DNA from: DASUPK01 sp963736305
GTDB lineage: Bacteria; Actinomycetota; Thermoleophilia; Solirubrobacterales; 70-9
Length of the DNA: 64,000 nt
Assembly (NCBI GenBank): GCA_963736305.1
Contig: CAVTOD010000002.1
Coordinates: 29,590-93,589 of the forward strand
Direction of reading: 5' to 3'
The notes below the pieces were generated by a model. That model saw only the letters and a program-made list of their open reading frames with translations. It was not told where the DNA came from and made no database searches. Every line of letters begins with the position of its first letter. The stretch's first letter is position 1. Shown here one piece after another: positions 51,739 to 60,006 of this stretch. The translations under genes and the position numbers were made by a program.

Positions 51739-52308
51739 ATGCCGATGGATCCGATCGACATCATCGAAGGCCATGTCGCGGTGCTCGACCGCTCCGACGT
51801 CGACACGGACCAGATCATCCCCAAGCAGTTCCTGAAGCGGGTGGAGCGCACCGGCTTCGGGGAGTTCCTCTTCTACGACTGGTTCCGTTCGGGCGAGATC
51901 GAGCTCGAGTCGCACCCGATCCTGGTCACCGGGCGCAACTTCGGCTCGGGCTCATCGCGCGAGCATGCGGTCTGGGCGCTCAAGGACTACGGCTTCGATG
52001 CCGTGATCGCGCCGTCGTTCTCGGACATCTTCTTCAGCAACTGCACCAAGAACGGGCTGCTGCCGGTGGTGCTCGACGAGGAGCACTGCCGGGCGGTGGC
52101 GGGGGCCGGTGAGGCACGGATCGACCTCGACGACCAGACCGTCAACTGCAAGGACGGTGTCTTCAAATTCGAGATCGACGAGGACATCAAGCATCGTCTG
52201 CTGAACGGGCTCGACGACGTCGCGATGACCCTCGAGCGTGGCGAGAAGATCGACGAGTTCGAGAAGGCCGGCAACGCCGATGCCGGCCCGGTGACGACCT
52301 CGCTGTGA
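51739..52308 (+). CDS. leuD: 3-Isopropylmalate dehydratase small subunit
   Basis: A 189-residue swivel-domain partner of LeuC. It has VAVLDRSDVDTDQIIPKQFL, ILVTGRNFGSGSSREHAVWA and FSDIFFSNCTKNGLLPVVL. ATG 51739 was chosen, with GGAG upstream; ATG 51727, which overlaps leuC, is possible. The stop overlaps the GTG of the methyltransferase gene (GTGA). Confidence 0.95.
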   Translation: MPMDPIDIIEGHVAVLDRSDVDTDQIIPKQFLKRVERTGFGEFLFYDWFRSGEIELESHPILVTGRNFGSGSSREHAVWALKDYGFDAVIAPSFSDIFFSNCTKNGLLPVVLDEEHCRAVAGAGEARIDLDDQTVNCKDGVFKFEIDEDIKHRLLNGLDDVAMTLERGEKIDEFEKAGNADAGPVTTSL

Positions 52309-53078
52309 ACGCTCCCTCGATGAACTCAGGCCCCCGCGAGTGGGACGCCCAGACCTACGACCAGGTCTCTGACCCCCAGTACTCCTGGGGACTGGAGGTC
52401 CTCGAGCGCCTAGACCTGAACGGGGACGAAACGGTGATGGACGCCGGCTGCGGCTCGGGCCGGGTCACCGCAAAGCTGCTTGACAAGCTTCCCGATGGCC
52501 ACGTCCTCTGCGTGGACGCCTCCGAGTCGATGATCGAGAAGGCACGCGAGGCACTCGGCGATCGCGCCGACTACATGGTCGCCGACCTCTCTCAGCTTGA
52601 GATCCCCGAGCCGGTCGACGCGATCTTCTCGACCGCGACCTTCCACTGGGTTCCGGATCACGATCTGCTCTTCTCGCACCTTCACGACGCGTTGAAGCCC
52701 GCCGGCCGCCTGGTCGCGCAGTGCGGGGGAGAGGGAAACGTGGCGAAGCACGCGCAGGCGATCGTGTCGGTCGCGACGCGGCCGGAGTTCACCGACCATT
52801 TCCAGGACATGACGGTCATGTGGAACTTCGCCTCGCCGGACGAGACCGAGGACCGCCTGCGGAATGCAGGCTTCGAAGACGTCCGCTGCTGGCTCGAGGA
52901 CAAGCCCGTGCAGCCCGAGCACCCGTATGACTTCACCACCACGGTGACGATGGGACCGCATCTCGCTCGTCTGCCGGAGGAGAAGCGGAAAGCATTCGCC
53001 GAGGCCGTGCTGGAAGTCGAAGACGATCCCCTCGTCTTGAACTACGTCCGCCTCAACATCGACGCCCGCCGTGCCTAG
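52305..53078 (+). CDS. Class I SAM methyltransferase, Tam/TMT1-like, inside the leu operon
   Basis: A 257-residue methyltransferase. It has EWDAQTYDQVSDPQYSWGLE, motif I ETVMDAGCGSGRVTAKLLDK, VLCVDASESMIEKAREAL, DYMVADLSQLEI and IFSTATFHWVPDHDLLFSHL, the last close to the trans-aconitate methyltransferase pattern. The gene overlaps leuD by GTGA and the leuB GTG by 8 nt, so it is fully embedded in the operon. Yeast TMT1 methylates trans-aconitate and 3-isopropylmalate, so a leucine-pathway acid is a plausible substrate (inference). Confidence 0.88.
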   Translation: MNAPSMNSGPREWDAQTYDQVSDPQYSWGLEVLERLDLNGDETVMDAGCGSGRVTAKLLDKLPDGHVLCVDASESMIEKAREALGDRADYMVADLSQLEIPEPVDAIFSTATFHWVPDHDLLFSHLHDALKPAGRLVAQCGGEGNVAKHAQAIVSVATRPEFTDHFQDMTVMWNFASPDETEDRLRNAGFEDVRCWLEDKPVQPEHPYDFTTTVTMGPHLARLPEEKRKAFAEAVLEVEDDPLVLNYVRLNIDARRA

Positions 53079-54114
53079 GATCGTCCTGCTGCCCGGCGAT
53101 GGGATCGGCCCGGAGATCGGGGCCGCGGCGACGACCGTCATGGCAAAGCTCGGCGACTTCGAGATCACCGAGCACCTGGTGGGCGGGGCCTCGATCGACG
53201 AGCACGGGACTGCGCTCACCGACGAGGTCCTCGATGCATGCAGGAAGGCGGACGCCGTGCTGCTCTGCGCGGTCGGCGGCCCGAAGTGGGACACGACCGA
53301 CCCCGACAAGCCCCGCCCGGAGCAGGGGTTGCTCGGGCTGCGCAAGGGCCTGGGCCTGTTCGCCAACCTCCGCCCCGTTCGCCCCAGCGAGGCGCTGCTC
53401 GAGGCGAGCCCGCTGCGCCGCGAGCGGATCGAGGGCACGGATCTGTTGGTGGTGCGCGAGCTCACGGGCGGCATCTATTTCGGCGACTCCGGGCGCGAGG
53501 GCAACCGCGCCCACGACGACTGCGCCTACACGGTTGAGGAGATCGAGCGGATCGCCCGCGTCGCCTTCGAGGCAGCCGGCGAGCGCCGCGGCCGCGTCAC
53601 CTCGGTCGACAAGGCCAACGTGATGGAGACCTCGCGCCTCTGGCGCGAGACGGTCACCAAGCTGGCCCCCGAGTACGACGACATCGAGCTCGCCCACCTG
53701 CTCGTCGACAACGCCGCGATGCAGCTGGTCTCGAGGCCGGCCGATTTCGACGTGATCGTCACCGAGAACCTCTTCGGCGACATCCTCAGCGACGAGGCGG
53801 CGATGCTCACCGGCTCGCTGGGGATGCTGCCCTCCGCCAGCCTGGGCGAAGGCGGTCCGGGTCTCTATGAGCCCGTCCACGGCTCCGCGCCCGACATCGC
53901 GGGCACCGGCAAGGCGAACCCACTCGCGACACTGCTCTCGGTGGCGATGATGCTGCGCTACGGCCTCGGCATGCACGATCAGGCGGACCGCGTAGACAAC
54001 GCGGTCGACGCCGCTCTCGGCCAGGGCCTGCGCACCCCCGACCTCACCGGCGGCGAGGACACACGCGAGGTCGGCACGGAGGAGATGACAGAAGCCGTGC
54101 TGCAATCCCTCTAG
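53071..54114 (+). CDS. leuB: 3-Isopropylmalate dehydrogenase
   Basis: A 347-residue NAD-dependent beta-decarboxylating dehydrogenase. It has RIVLLPGDGIGPEIGAAATT, LLVVRELTGGIYFGDSGREG, the Tyr/Lys region VTSVDKANVMETSRLWRETV, VTENLFGDILSDEAAMLTGS and YEPVHGSAPDIAGTGKANPL. The GTG start lies 8 nt inside the methyltransferase gene. It also fits the 3-methylmalate step of the citramalate route. Confidence 0.96.
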   Translation: MPRIVLLPGDGIGPEIGAAATTVMAKLGDFEITEHLVGGASIDEHGTALTDEVLDACRKADAVLLCAVGGPKWDTTDPDKPRPEQGLLGLRKGLGLFANLRPVRPSEALLEASPLRRERIEGTDLLVVRELTGGIYFGDSGREGNRAHDDCAYTVEEIERIARVAFEAAGERRGRVTSVDKANVMETSRLWRETVTKLAPEYDDIELAHLLVDNAAMQLVSRPADFDVIVTENLFGDILSDEAAMLTGSLGMLPSASLGEGGPGLYEPVHGSAPDIAGTGKANPLATLLSVAMMLRYGLGMHDQADRVDNAVDAALGQGLRTPDLTGGEDTREVGTEEMTEAVLQSL

Positions 54115-54130
54115 CCCGGTTCATCGTTCA

Positions 54131-54136
54131 TACTTT
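54131..54136 (+). promoter_or_regulatory. -10 hexamer for ilvE
   Basis: TACTTT ends 8 nt before ATG 54145. The gap to leuB is only 30 nt. Confidence 0.35.
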
Positions 54137-54144
54137 CCGACCCT

Positions 54145-55146
54145 ATGGAGAAGGCCGAGCTCATCTGGAAGAACGGCGAGTTCGTCCCCTGGGACGAGGC
54201 GAACGTGCACGTCCTCACGCACGGGCTGCACTACGGGACCGGCGTCTTCGAGGGAATCCGCTGCTACGACACGGAGATCGGCCCGGCGATCTTTCGGCAC
54301 CAGGATCACCTCGACCGGCTCGCCAAGTCCGCTGAGCTCTACTACCTGCCGCTCGACTATCCGCTCGAGGAGATCCGCGAGGCCACCAAGGAGCTGATCC
54401 GCCGGAACGGACTGCGCAGCTGCTACATCCGGCCGCTGGCATTCCGCGGCTACGGCGAGATGGGCCTCTTCGCGCACAGCGCGCCGGTCGAGGTGATCAT
54501 CGCCGTCTGGCCCTGGGGCGCATACCTGGGTGAGGAGGGCAAGCGGGACGGCATCCGCGCGAAGGTGTCGTCCTGGCGCCGGATCTCGCCCGCCGGGCTG
54601 ATCCCGCACGCCAAGGCATCCGGGCAGTACCTCAACTCGATCCTTGCCAAGACGGAGAGCGCCAACGCCGGCTACGACGAGGCGATCCTGCTCGACGAGC
54701 GCGGCTTCGTCTGCGAGGGCTCCGGGGAGAACATCTACCTCGTCCGCGAGGGCGAGATCGTCACCCCGGGACACACCTCTTCGATCCTCGACGGGATTAA
54801 CCGCAAGTCGGTGATTCAGCTCGCCCGCGACCTCGGCTACACCGTGGTGGAGCGCGACATCGCGCGCGCCGAGCTCTACCTGGCCGAGGAGGTCTTCCTC
54901 ACCGGCACGGCCGCCGAGCTGGTCCCCGTCCGCGAGATCGACGACCACCGGATCGGCGAGCCGGGGGAGATCACGCGGGTGATCCAGTCCAAGTTCGACG
55001 ACGCTCTCCACGGGCGCCTCGAGGAATACCGCGAGTGGCTCGATCCTGTGGGTGAGCCGACCGGTGCGGCGCCACCTGAACCCACCACTGCACAGGTGGA
55101 CGCCGAGGAAGTCGGAGAACCGACCTCCGGTACTCTGGGTTCCTGA
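54145..55146 (+). CDS. ilvE: Branched-chain amino acid aminotransferase
   Basis: A 333-residue fold-type IV PLP enzyme, the last step to Leu, Ile and Val. It has WKNGEFVPWDEANVHVLTHG, LHYGTGVFEGIRCY, the PLP lysine in GLIPHAKASGQYLNSILAKT, DEAILLDERGFVCEGSGENI and EEVFLTGTAAELVPVREID. The C-terminal ~25 residues are a polar extension. Its TGA overlaps a small leader-like ATG before cimA. Confidence 0.95.
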   Translation: MEKAELIWKNGEFVPWDEANVHVLTHGLHYGTGVFEGIRCYDTEIGPAIFRHQDHLDRLAKSAELYYLPLDYPLEEIREATKELIRRNGLRSCYIRPLAFRGYGEMGLFAHSAPVEVIIAVWPWGAYLGEEGKRDGIRAKVSSWRRISPAGLIPHAKASGQYLNSILAKTESANAGYDEAILLDERGFVCEGSGENIYLVREGEIVTPGHTSSILDGINRKSVIQLARDLGYTVVERDIARAELYLAEEVFLTGTAAELVPVREIDDHRIGEPGEITRVIQSKFDDALHGRLEEYREWLDPVGEPTGAAPPEPTTAQVDAEEVGEPTSGTLGS

Positions 55147-55193
55147 TGCTGCACCGCTTCACAGGGCGAATTACGGGCACCGCTGCCGCTTAG
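55146..55193 (+). CDS. Possible 15-residue leader ORF before cimA
   Basis: ATG overlaps the ilvE stop and reads MLHRFTGRITGTAAA, then TAG. The last codons (CGCTGCCGC, 55181-55189) pair with GCGG-C-CAGCG (55193-55202). Alternatively CGCTGCC (55181-55187) can pair with GGCAGCG (55253-55259) directly before the cimA ATG. Only one Ile codon is present, so isoleucine sensing is doubtful. Confidence 0.3.
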   Translation: MLHRFTGRITGTAAA

Positions 55194-55259
55194 CGGCCAG
55201 CGGTCTCGCACGGCCCCGTTCAGGGGTTCTTTCGCCCACCACGAAGCAGAAAGGCAGCG

Positions 55260-56861
55260 ATGAGACAGGTACTCCTCTACGACACGACTTTGCGCGACGG
55301 CATGCAGGGGCAGGGCATGACCCTCTCCGCGCAGGAGAAGACGCGGGTGGTCCGCAAGCTCGACGAGCTCGGCATCCACTTCATCGAGGCCGGCTTCCCC
55401 GGCTCCAATCCAAAGGAGCTCGAGCTCTTCGAAATGCTCGCCGAGATCGAGCTCCGGCAGGCGGCCGTCTGTGCTTTCGGGATGACACGGCGCCGGGACA
55501 CGGCAGCGGCGGAGGACCCCGCCCTACAGCTGCTCGCCACCGGGTTTGCCCCGGTCGTCACCCTCGTCGGCAAGACCTGGGGGCTCCACCTCGAGAAGGT
55601 GACCAAGGTGAGCCGCGAGGAGAACCTGGCGATGGTCGGCGACTCGGTTGCGTACCTGACCAACGCCGGCAAGCGCGTGATCTACGACGCCGAGCACTTC
55701 TTCGACGGATATCGCGACGACGCCGGCTACGCCCTCGAGTGCCTGAGAGCCGCCGCCGACGCGGGGGCGGAGAACGTCACCCTCTGTGACACCAACGGCT
55801 CGAGCCTGCCTTTCCAGATCGCGGAGGCAACGAAGGCGATGGTCGAGGCCCTGGACGTCCCGGTCGGAATCCACACACACAACGACCTCGAGTGCGCCGT
55901 CGCGAACTCCCTGGCAGCCGTCGATCAGGGCGCGAGCCTCGTGCAGGGGACGATGAACGGCATCGGCGAGCGCACCGGCAACGCGAATCTCACCTCGATC
56001 CTGCCGGACCTGCAGCTCAAGATGGGGTACGAATGCGTCGCGCCCGAGCAGCTCGCGCGCCTGACGGGAATCGCGCACTTCATCGACGAGCTGCTCAACA
56101 TCACACCTGATCCCGATCAGCCCTTCGTCGGCCGCAACGCCTTCGCGCACAAGGGCGGCATGCATGTGGCCGGCGTCAACGCCGACGCGCGGACCTTCGA
56201 GCACATGGAGCCTGCCGAGGTCGGCAACGAGCGAGAGATGGTCGTCTCCGAGCTCTCGGGCAAGGGCACGGTGCTGCAGCGCGCCGAGCGCTCGGGAATC
56301 CCGCTGGACGAAGAGCAGGCCGCCAAGGCGCTGCGCACGCTGAAGGAGCGCGAGCATCGCGGCTACCACTACGAGGCGGCCGACGCTTCCTTCGAGCTGC
56401 TCCTTCGCAAGGAGAGCGAGGACTACGAGCCGCTCTTCCGCCTCGAGGGGTTCCGCGTGCTGGTCGAGAAGCGCGAGGACGGCAAGGTCGTCACCGAGGC
56501 CACGATCAAGGTCTGGGTGGACGGCGAGCGATACCTCCGCACCGCCGAGGGCAACGGCCCGGTGAACGCGCTCGACACTGCGCTCCGCGGAGCGATCATC
56601 GACCGCCACCCGCACCTCGCGGACATCGAGCTCACCAACTACAAGGTCCGGATCCTCGACGAGCACCACGGGACCGGCGCCGTCACGCGCGTCCTCCTGG
56701 ATTCATCCGATGGCGAGCACCAATGGGGCTCGATCGGCGTCTCCGAGAACATCATCGAGGCCTCCTGGGAGGCGCTCGTCGACTCCCTCGAGTACGCCTT
56801 CCAGCCACGCGAAGACAGCAACCCGCCGAGTGAACGAACCGATCCCGCTCGCACGACCTGA
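55260..56861 (+). CDS. cimA: (R)-Citramalate synthase
   Basis: A 533-residue LeuA-family enzyme that condenses acetyl-CoA with pyruvate, giving a threonine-independent route to 2-oxobutyrate and isoleucine. It differs from leuA: it begins QVLLYDTTLRDGMQGQGMTL and has VTLVGKTWGLHLEKVTKVSR and FVGRNAFAHKGGMHVAGVNA (K-G-G-M-H in place of LeuA E-S-G-I-H), the usual CimA marks. The C-terminal regulatory domain (VTEATIKVWVDGERYLRTAE) is present. Ribosome site: AAAGG. Confidence 0.94.
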   Translation: MRQVLLYDTTLRDGMQGQGMTLSAQEKTRVVRKLDELGIHFIEAGFPGSNPKELELFEMLAEIELRQAAVCAFGMTRRRDTAAAEDPALQLLATGFAPVVTLVGKTWGLHLEKVTKVSREENLAMVGDSVAYLTNAGKRVIYDAEHFFDGYRDDAGYALECLRAAADAGAENVTLCDTNGSSLPFQIAEATKAMVEALDVPVGIHTHNDLECAVANSLAAVDQGASLVQGTMNGIGERTGNANLTSILPDLQLKMGYECVAPEQLARLTGIAHFIDELLNITPDPDQPFVGRNAFAHKGGMHVAGVNADARTFEHMEPAEVGNEREMVVSELSGKGTVLQRAERSGIPLDEEQAAKALRTLKEREHRGYHYEAADASFELLLRKESEDYEPLFRLEGFRVLVEKREDGKVVTEATIKVWVDGERYLRTAEGNGPVNALDTALRGAIIDRHPHLADIELTNYKVRILDEHHGTGAVTRVLLDSSDGEHQWGSIGVSENIIEASWEALVDSLEYAFQPREDSNPPSERTDPARTT

Positions 56862-57987
56862 GCTCGGCCCGCGCGAGGAGGAGCTGCTGCTGGAGGTCGT
56901 CCGCTCCGGCTCGCTCTCGCTGGGGCCGAAGCTCGAGCAGTTCGAGCGCGACTTCTCGGGCTGGCTCGGCGGCGACGTCTATGCGGTCGCGGTGTCAAGC
57001 GGCACGGCCGCGCTGCATCTGGGCGTCCGGGCGCAGGGGTGGTCGGACGGGGACGAGGTCATCACCAGCCCGCTCAGCTTCATTGCCTCCACGAACTGCC
57101 TCCTCTACGAGGGGGCGACGCCGGTCTTCTGCGACATCGATCCGGTCACGCTGAACCTCGACCCGGAACCGGTCTCCGCCGCGGTCGGGGAGAGGACGGC
57201 GGGGATCCTCCCCGTCCATATCTTCGGCTACCCGGCCGACATCCCGGCGTTCTCGAAGATCGCCTCGGACCACGACCTGGGCATGCTCGAGGACGCCTGT
57301 CAGGCGCTTGGGGCGATCGACCGGCAGGGTAGGAAGGTCGGGAGGACCGGGAATATCTCCACCTTCGCCTTCTACGCGAACAAGCAGATGACGACGGGGG
57401 AGGGGGGAATGCTGGTCACCCCCGACCGCGAGGTGGCCGAGGCGGTGCACAGCGAGTGCAACCAAGGCCGGGCAACCGACATGTCGCGGATCGACCACGA
57501 CAGGATCGGGTTCAACTACCGCCTCAGCGACCTGCACGCCGCGATCGGAATTGCGCAGCTGGAGCGACTGGGGGAGATGCTGAACGCTCGCGACAATGTC
57601 GCGGCGCTCTACCGCGAGCGGCTCACCCAGCTCGGGGGCGAGCCGGCGGGTGAGCACGACGATCACGACATCGTCCTGCCCTGCGAGAACACCGGAGACG
57701 AGCGCCGCAGCTGGTTCGTCTTCGTGATCCAGCTGCCCGACGGGACCGACCGCGGCGCCGTGATCGAAGCGCTCGCATCCAACGGGATCGCCTCCAAGGC
57801 GTACCTGCCGTGCATCCACCTGATGCCGCCCTACCGGGAGCGCTTCGGCTTTGCGGAAGGCCAGTTCCCGATCGCGGAGCGGGTGGCGGCGCGGTCACTG
57901 GCGCTCCCGTTCTTCACCTCGATGACGGAATCGCAGGTCGATCGAGTCTGCACGGCGCTGGGCGAAGCGCTGGGAATCCAACCCTAG
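56830..57987 (+). CDS. DegT/DnrJ/EryC1/StrS family aminotransferase
   Basis: A 385-residue PLP enzyme of the sugar-aminotransferase family. It has PIPLARPELGPREEELLLEV, AVSSGTAALHLGVRAQGW, DEVITSPLSFIASTNCLLYE, LEDACQALGAIDRQGRKVG and the PLP lysine in STFAFYANKQMTTGEGGMLV. The GTG start lies 32 nt inside the end of cimA; upstream codons are the cimA shadow. No nucleotide-sugar genes are nearby, so the substrate (4-keto or 3-keto sugar) cannot be named. Confidence 0.9.
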   Translation: MNEPIPLARPELGPREEELLLEVVRSGSLSLGPKLEQFERDFSGWLGGDVYAVAVSSGTAALHLGVRAQGWSDGDEVITSPLSFIASTNCLLYEGATPVFCDIDPVTLNLDPEPVSAAVGERTAGILPVHIFGYPADIPAFSKIASDHDLGMLEDACQALGAIDRQGRKVGRTGNISTFAFYANKQMTTGEGGMLVTPDREVAEAVHSECNQGRATDMSRIDHDRIGFNYRLSDLHAAIGIAQLERLGEMLNARDNVAALYRERLTQLGGEPAGEHDDHDIVLPCENTGDERRSWFVFVIQLPDGTDRGAVIEALASNGIASKAYLPCIHLMPPYRERFGFAEGQFPIAERVAARSLALPFFTSMTESQVDRVCTALGEALGIQP

Positions 57988-57990
57988 ACT
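57985..57990 (+). promoter_or_regulatory. -10 hexamer for argH overlapping a stop codon
   Basis: TAGACT starts with the TAG stop of the aminotransferase gene and ends 7 nt before the argH ATG. Confidence 0.4.
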
Positions 57991-57997
57991 CCGAGTC

Positions 57998-59368
57998 ATG
58001 TCCCGCTTCGGCGAAGAGCAGGACCCGCTGTTCCGGCGGATCAACTCCTCGATCTCCTTCGACTGGCGCCTGGCGTCGTTCGACGTCGAGCAGTCGAAGG
58101 CGCACGCCCGCGCCCTCGCCAAGCTCGGCATCCTCGACGAGACGGAGCTCGAGCAGATTACCCAGGGCCTCGACCGGGTCGGCGGAGAGCTGGAGGCCGG
58201 CTCCTTCGAGTTCCGCGAGGAGGACGAGGACATCCACATGGCGATCGAGCGCCGGCTCACCGACCTGATCGGACCGGTGGGTGGGAAGCTCCACACCGCG
58301 CGCTCGCGGAACGACCAGGTCGCCACCGACCTGTCGCTCCTCGTCAGAGCTCACGCCGCCCGCGCGATTGCGCTGCTCGAGAGCCTGATGGAGACGCTCG
58401 TCGCGCAGGCCGAAGCCCATCGCGACTGGCCGGCGCCGTCCTACACCCACCTCCAGCGCGCCCAGCCCGTCTACCTCGGCCACCACCTGCTCGCGTACTT
58501 CTGGATGTTCCAGCGCGACACCCGCCGCTTCTTCCGCGCGGCCGAGGCGACCACCGACATGCCGGCCGGATCCGGCGCCCTCGCCGGGCTCAACTGGGAC
58601 GTCGATCGAGACGCCCTCGCCGCCGACCTCGGCTTCGAGCGCCCGTATCCGAACTCGCTGGACGCGGTCTCCAACCGTGACTTCGCGCTCGACTACCTCT
58701 CGGCGGCCTCGATCTGCGCGATGCACCTCTCACGACTCGGCTCCGAGATCGTGCTCTGGTCGAGCCAGGAGTTCGGCTTCTGCGAGCTTCCCGACTCCTT
58801 CTCCTCCGGCTCGAGCATCATGCCCCAGAAGAAGAACCCCGACGCCGCCGAGCTGCTTCGCGGCAAGGCGCCGAGGGTCGCCTCCTCGCTGGCCAGTCTG
58901 CTCGGCACGATGCATGCCCTTCCCCTGGCCTACAGCAAGGACCTCCAGGAGGACAAGGAGCCTCTCTTCGACGCCATCGACAACCTCGAGCTCTGCCTCG
59001 CGGCCGCGACGGGGATGCTCGGCGGCATCACTTTCAACCGTGAGCGCCTCGCGGCGGCCGCGGAGGACGAGATGCTGGCCGCCACGGACCTCGCGGACGT
59101 ACTGGTCCAGGAGGGCGTCCCGTTCCGCGAGGCCCACGGCCTCGTCGGCGGGCTGGTCAGAGCCGCAGTCGAGTCGGGCAAGCCGCTCGCCGAGCTGACC
59201 GACACCCACCTCGATGGCGTTCCCGACGACGCCAAGCGGGCCGTCCGGCGGGCGCTCGAATCCGGGCGCACGATCGAGTCGAAGGTGTCGGCGGGGGGCA
59301 CCTCCTCGGCCCGGGTGGAGGAGCAACTCGAGCGAGCGCGCGAGGCGCTCACCGCACTTCGGGCGTGA
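57998..59368 (+). CDS. argH: Argininosuccinate lyase
   Basis: A 456-residue fumarase/aspartase-fold enzyme that splits argininosuccinate to arginine and fumarate. It has SISFDWRLASFDVEQSKAHA, KLHTARSRNDQVATDLSLLV, PSYTHLQRAQPVYLGHHLLA with the catalytic His, and the signature SGSSIMPQKKNPDAAELLRG. No other arg genes are in the window. Its TGA overlaps the GTG of the glycosylase gene. Confidence 0.96.
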   Translation: MSRFGEEQDPLFRRINSSISFDWRLASFDVEQSKAHARALAKLGILDETELEQITQGLDRVGGELEAGSFEFREEDEDIHMAIERRLTDLIGPVGGKLHTARSRNDQVATDLSLLVRAHAARAIALLESLMETLVAQAEAHRDWPAPSYTHLQRAQPVYLGHHLLAYFWMFQRDTRRFFRAAEATTDMPAGSGALAGLNWDVDRDALAADLGFERPYPNSLDAVSNRDFALDYLSAASICAMHLSRLGSEIVLWSSQEFGFCELPDSFSSGSSIMPQKKNPDAAELLRGKAPRVASSLASLLGTMHALPLAYSKDLQEDKEPLFDAIDNLELCLAAATGMLGGITFNRERLAAAAEDEMLAATDLADVLVQEGVPFREAHGLVGGLVRAAVESGKPLAELTDTHLDGVPDDAKRAVRRALESGRTIESKVSAGGTSSARVEEQLERAREALTALRA

Positions 59369-59991
59369 AGCGCGAGTTCTTCGACCGCTCGGTCCACGAG
59401 GTCGCGCGCGATCTGGTCGGCTGTGAGCTGGCGGTCGGCGAGACAGCCGGGATCGTCGTCGAGACCGAGGCCTACGACGCCACCGACCCCGCCTGTCACG
59501 CCTACATCGGCCAGACCACGCGCAACGAAGTCCTCTTCGGGCCGCCGGGCCATGCGTACGTCTACCTCTCCTACGGCATCCACAGCCTCCTGAACGCCGT
59601 CGCCGAGCCCGAGGGCAGCGCGGCCGCCGTGCTGATCCGTGCGCTGGAGCCCACCCGCGGGATCGATCTGATGCGCGAGCGGCGCGGCCGGGTTGGTGCG
59701 AGGGGGCGCACCAGCGCGACCCGTGAGATGGAAGGGCTCTGCTCCGGGCCGGGCAAGCTCACCGAGGCCCTCGGCGTCGATCTGTCCCTGAACGGCGCCG
59801 ACCTCGCTCAGCCGCCGTTCCAGATCTCCGCACGCCGGGGAGAGTGGAGCGATGTCCAGGTGATCACCGGCGCACGGATTGGAATCACCAAGGCCGCCGA
59901 GCTTCCGTGGCGCTACTGCGTCAAGGGGAGCCGCTTCGTCTCGCGGCCGTGGCCGGCCTCGGCGTCGAGCGCGATCGGCCGTGCCGCCTAG
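59365..59991 (+). CDS. 3-Methyladenine DNA glycosylase (AAG/MPG family)
   Basis: A 208-residue DNA repair enzyme that removes alkylated purines. It has FFDRSVHEVARDLVGCELAV, the catalytic Glu region GIVVETEAYDATDPACHAY, PGHAYVYLSYGIHSLLNAV and MEGLCSGPGKLTEALGVDLS. The GTG start overlaps the argH TGA (GTGA). Family length is usual. It acts in base-excision repair and could work with the endonuclease IV of this window. Confidence 0.94.
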   Translation: MKREFFDRSVHEVARDLVGCELAVGETAGIVVETEAYDATDPACHAYIGQTTRNEVLFGPPGHAYVYLSYGIHSLLNAVAEPEGSAAAVLIRALEPTRGIDLMRERRGRVGARGRTSATREMEGLCSGPGKLTEALGVDLSLNGADLAQPPFQISARRGEWSDVQVITGARIGITKAAELPWRYCVKGSRFVSRPWPASASSAIGRAA

Positions 59992-60006
59992 GGGTCAAGG
60001 ACCAGC

